In this document: piece by piece, positions 5,457 through 7,880 of the stretch | How the letters are laid out: every line of letters starts with the position of its first letter | Numbering within the stretch: the first letter of the stretch is position 1 | NCBI GenBank assembly: GCA_947457715.1 | Contig: CANGXK010000113.1 | Coordinates: forward strand, 1-7,880 | Length of the DNA: 7,880 nt | From: Gemmatimonadota bacterium | GTDB lineage: Bacteria; Gemmatimonadota; Gemmatimonadetes; Gemmatimonadales; Gemmatimonadaceae | Direction of reading: 5' to 3' | The notes under the pieces: generated by a model | Seen by the model: only the letters and a program-made list of their open reading frames with translations | Database searches by the model: none | Told to the model about the DNA's origin: nothing | Translations under genes and position numbers: made by a program

Positions 5457-7162
5457 CGCGCGGGAGTCGGCGCGGTATGGACGGTTTCCATCGCCTCGTC
5501 TTCACCGCGCGCCAAAAGTTCGCGCGCATGGGCACGGCTGACCTCACGGTCCGCATCGCCACCGAGCATGCGCGCGATCTCGATCACCCGGGGCTCATCG
5601 CGCACCACCATGGTGTCAGCCGTGGTCACCGTACCGACGGCGCTCTTGCGTACGACCACATGATGGTGGGCGCGCGCTGCGATCTGTGCGAGGTGTGAAA
5701 TTGCCAGCACCTGATGATGCACTGCCACCCGACGCATCAACGCGCCCACCTGCCACGCGACGGCGCCCCCGATACCCGCATCGACTTCGTCGAAGACCAA
5801 GGTCGGTACCTGCTGCAGTCGCGCCAGCACGGTGCTGAGGGCGAGCATCACGCGAGCGAGTTCACCGCCGGATGCGAGGCGGCCGAGCGGTCGCGGTTCC
5901 ATGCCGGCATTGAGGGCCGCCACGAATGTGACGTGCTCCGCTCCGAAAGCACCGATGCGCTCGGCTCGGGGCAGTTGCACGTGGACGCGTCCCTCCGGCA
6001 TACCGAGCTCGGGGAGCAGTTGCGTGACCGCGTGTCCAAGCTGCTGCGCGCCCGACTGACGTCGACGCGAGAGTTCCGCGGCCGCTTCGGCCAGCGCACC
6101 CTCGGCCACGGCGCGCGCATCAGCGATCGCGGCGAGGTCGAGGGTGCCGCTGTCCACGAGGTCAAGCTCGGCTCGCGCCTGTGCACCAGCCTCGATCACT
6201 TCCTGTAACGTCGGCCCATGCTTTCGCATGAGGGAGAGCAGCTGGTCCCGACGCCGCTCGAGGGTGCGCAGCCGAGACGGATCCGCTTCGACGGACTCCG
6301 CATACAGTTCGAGTTCACGCACGAGTTCATCGAGCGAGAAGACGGCCGCATCGAAACCCGCCTGCCAGCGTCCCGTACTGGGGTCGATTCGTTCCAGGGA
6401 TACCAGCGACCGCCGAACCGTCGCGAGCCGCGAGAGCGCCGCGCGCTCGTCGCCTGAGATCGCGGTGGCCGCCTGGGCCGCGAGCGTCTGCAACTCTTCG
6501 GCATGCGACAGGCGACGGATTTCCCCGTCGAGTGTCTCGTCTTCACCGACCACCGGATTGGCGTCGTCGATCTCCCTCGCCACGAAACGCAAATAGTCGG
6601 CGCGCTTGGCGGCGTCCTGACGACGGATTTCAAGCTCACGCTCGCGCGCGCGCAGCGCGCCGAGTTGTGCGTAGGCTTCGGAGACCTGCGCGCGAATATC
6701 CAGGGCACCGATGAACGCGTCGAGCACATCCCGTTGATGCTCGGGGTCGACCAATTGGCGAGAGTCATGCTGTCCGAGCACGCTGACCAGTCGCGATCCG
6801 ACATCAGCGAGCACGGCCGCCGTGACCGGCGATCCGTTGATCCACGCTCGCGATCGCCCGTTGCTGCCGATTTCCCGCTTGAGCACCAGCGCGTCGTCCT
6901 CGGCGTCAATGCCGCGCTGGTCCAGCAGTGCACGCAGCTCGGGCATGGCCCCCGGTTCGAAAACGCCTTCGACGGTGGCCTTGTCCGCACCGCTGCGCAC
7001 CCGATCGGTGGCTGCCCGCTCGCCGAGCAGCATCCCGAGCGCGCCGACGATCAGCGACTTTCCGGCGCCGGTTTCGCCGGTCAACACGTTCAGCCCCGCA
7101 GACAGCGGCAACGCGACCGTGTCGATCACCGCCACATTGCGGATGCGAAGCTCTACGAGCAT
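5432..7162 (-). CDS. recN: DNA repair protein RecN, 576 aa
   Basis: RecN is an SMC-like ATPase that acts in the cytoplasm in recombinational repair of double-strand breaks, helping hold DNA ends or sister duplexes for RecA. Full length and intact: N-terminal strand LRIRNVAVID, Walker A GETGAGKS (29-36), Q-loop LGQHDSRQLVDP (129-140), a long Glu/Arg-rich coiled coil (about 155-375) broken in the middle by the hinge-like turn typical of RecN, ABC signature LASGGE (429-434), Walker B TLVFDE (454-459) with D-loop DAGIGG, H-loop ISHLAQIAA with H490, and the family-specific EIARMLGG (528-535). ATG at 7162 lies 11 nt after the nadK stop and has GAGGGGG about 6-7 nt upstream. The nadK-recN order is common in bacteria. 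No LexA-type site can be expected between the genes because the gap is too short, so any damage control would act further upstream. Confidence 0.97.
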   Translation of the reverse strand: MLVELRIRNVAVIDTVALPLSAGLNVLTGETGAGKSLIVGALGMLLGERAATDRVRSGADKATVEGVFEPGAMPELRALLDQRGIDAEDDALVLKREIGSNGRSRAWINGSPVTAAVLADVGSRLVSVLGQHDSRQLVDPEHQRDVLDAFIGALDIRAQVSEAYAQLGALRARERELEIRRQDAAKRADYLRFVAREIDDANPVVGEDETLDGEIRRLSHAEELQTLAAQAATAISGDERAALSRLATVRRSLVSLERIDPSTGRWQAGFDAAVFSLDELVRELELYAESVEADPSRLRTLERRRDQLLSLMRKHGPTLQEVIEAGAQARAELDLVDSGTLDLAAIADARAVAEGALAEAAAELSRRRQSGAQQLGHAVTQLLPELGMPEGRVHVQLPRAERIGAFGAEHVTFVAALNAGMEPRPLGRLASGGELARVMLALSTVLARLQQVPTLVFDEVDAGIGGAVAWQVGALMRRVAVHHQVLAISHLAQIAARAHHHVVVRKSAVGTVTTADTMVVRDEPRVIEIARMLGGDADREVSRAHARELLARGEDEAMETVHTAPTPARQRRGKPV

Positions 7163-7168
7163 GCCTTA

Positions 7169-7175
7169 CCCCCTC
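7169..7175 (-). promoter_or_regulatory. Ribosome binding site of recN, overlapping the nadK stop codon
   Basis: Minus-strand GAGGGGG starts within the TGA of nadK and ends 6 nt before the recN ATG; AAGG follows closer in. It fixes the recN start and implies translation of recN from the nadK message. Confidence 0.6.
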
Positions 7176-7880
7176 AGAGAGTCTCGCCGTCGCGCTCGGA
7201 GAGTCCCCCCCAGCCGAGCTTCCGACGCAAGCGCGTAAAGAAGGTGGTGCCGGGGAAGCGCACGATCTGCACGGCATTGCGCGCCCGGCGTACCACCAGC
7301 GTTTCGCCGCCGGTGAAGGTAGTGCCCACCTGTCCGTCGATCGTCACCAAAAGCTCTTCGGGCCCATCGTCCGCACGCACCTTGACCTCCACCTGCGGCG
7401 GCAACACCAACGGCCGCATAGCCAGCGTGTGGGGCGATACGGGGGTCAGCACGATGCTCTCTACGGTTGGCACCACGATCGGCCCTCCGGCTGAGAGCGA
7501 GTAGCCGGTGGAACCCGTTGGCGTCGAGACCACCAGCCCATCAGCGGAATACGACCCGATCGCTTCATCGTCGACGAACACGGTGAACTTTACGACGCGA
7601 GCGAAGCCCCCCTTGTGCAGGACCACATCGTTGAGCGAGAGCCAGCCGCACCGTTCGCCTCCATCCCGATCGAGAGCACAGGATTCGAGCGCCATCCGTG
7701 GTTCCGACACAAAATCACCGGCGGCAAAGCGACGCACGCCGGTCTCGAACTCTTCGCCGCTGCACGCAGTGAGAAAGCCGAGTCGGCCGAGGTTGATCCC
7801 GAGGATCGGCACCGTGCGGCCATTGAGGAAGCGCGCACCGCGCAACAGGGTTCCGTCCCCGCCCAACGTGAACAACGCAT
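7174..7880 (-). CDS. nadK: NAD kinase, C-terminal 234 residues (N-terminus outside window)
   Basis: NAD kinase phosphorylates NAD+ to NADP+ with ATP or polyphosphate in the cytoplasm and is usually essential. The fragment opens with FTLGGDGTLLRGAR, whose GGDGT (fragment residues 6-10) carries the catalytic Asp. The NE/D motif LNDVVLHKG (82-90) and the conserved core SADGLVVSTPTGSTGYSLSA (111-130) bind NAD, followed by RPLVLPPQVEV and a beta-rich C-terminus. Family members are close to 290 aa, so roughly 50-60 N-terminal residues lie beyond the right edge. A TTG at 7875 is an ordinary internal Leu codon, not a start. The gene is followed at once by recN and is probably cotranscribed with it. 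Confidence 0.96.
   Translation of the reverse strand, partial: ALFTLGGDGTLLRGARFLNGRTVPILGINLGRLGFLTACSGEEFETGVRRFAAGDFVSEPRMALESCALDRDGGERCGWLSLNDVVLHKGGFARVVKFTVFVDDEAIGSYSADGLVVSTPTGSTGYSLSAGGPIVVPTVESIVLTPVSPHTLAMRPLVLPPQVEVKVRADDGPEELLVTIDGQVGTTFTGGETLVVRRARNAVQIVRFPGTTFFTRLRRKLGWGGLSERDGETL

Noticed and set aside
5457..5477. CGCGC/GCGCG stem near the barrel gene stop as a terminator
   Set aside because: Five-base stem, 8-nt loop, no T tract, and it lies within the recN coding end.
6503..7504. 333-codon plus-strand open frame across recN and nadK
   Set aside because: It runs antisense through two well-identified genes and their junction, with biased composition and no domain.

Overview
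The window is GC-rich bacterial chromosome, densely packed with housekeeping genes. The gene content and protein style best fit a Gemmatimonas-like bacterium (Gemmatimonadota): an aspartate-semialdehyde dehydrogenase of the type with a 'HPWF' N-terminus, a beta-barrel protein with a large Ala-rich insert, and tRNA genes without encoded CCA. This placement rests on recall of family sequences and is not tested; another GC-rich Gram-negative phylum is possible.

Layout from left to right. (a) 1-1364, minus strand: the start of an aspartate-semialdehyde dehydrogenase gene (asd, cut by the window edge), overlapped ATGA-style by an M20 family metallo-deacylase (ArgE/DapE-like), preceded by a 73-aa protein of unknown function. 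These three probably form one transcription unit that runs off the left edge. (b) 1451-1781, minus strand: tRNA-Leu(UAA) and tRNA-Gly(GCC), separated by a perfect 15-bp stem that looks like an intrinsic terminator; each tRNA has its own promoter-like sequence. (c) 1796-3601, minus strand: a 601-aa protein resembling six-hairpin (alpha/alpha)6 glycosidases. (d) 3602-3764: a divergent control region with a good plus-strand promoter, an inverted repeat over its -35 box and a nearly symmetrical -10 box. (e) 3765-5456, plus strand: an exported, probably outer-membrane beta-barrel protein. (f) 5432-7880, minus strand: the DNA repair ATPase gene recN, overlapping the barrel gene tail to tail by 25 bp, and just upstream of it the NAD kinase gene nadK, cut by the right edge.

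How the genes work together: Asd and the M20 enzyme plausibly belong to the same amino-acid route (aspartate to diaminopimelate/lysine if the M20 enzyme is DapE). nadK and recN are a widespread gene pair and are almost certainly cotranscribed. The glycosidase-like and barrel genes share a divergent promoter region and may be co-regulated, but nothing in the sequence shows a shared task.

I found no mobile element, CRISPR array, toxin-antitoxin pair, defence island or other clearly new system. The most unusual parts are the divergent control region and the two poorly characterised proteins either side of it.
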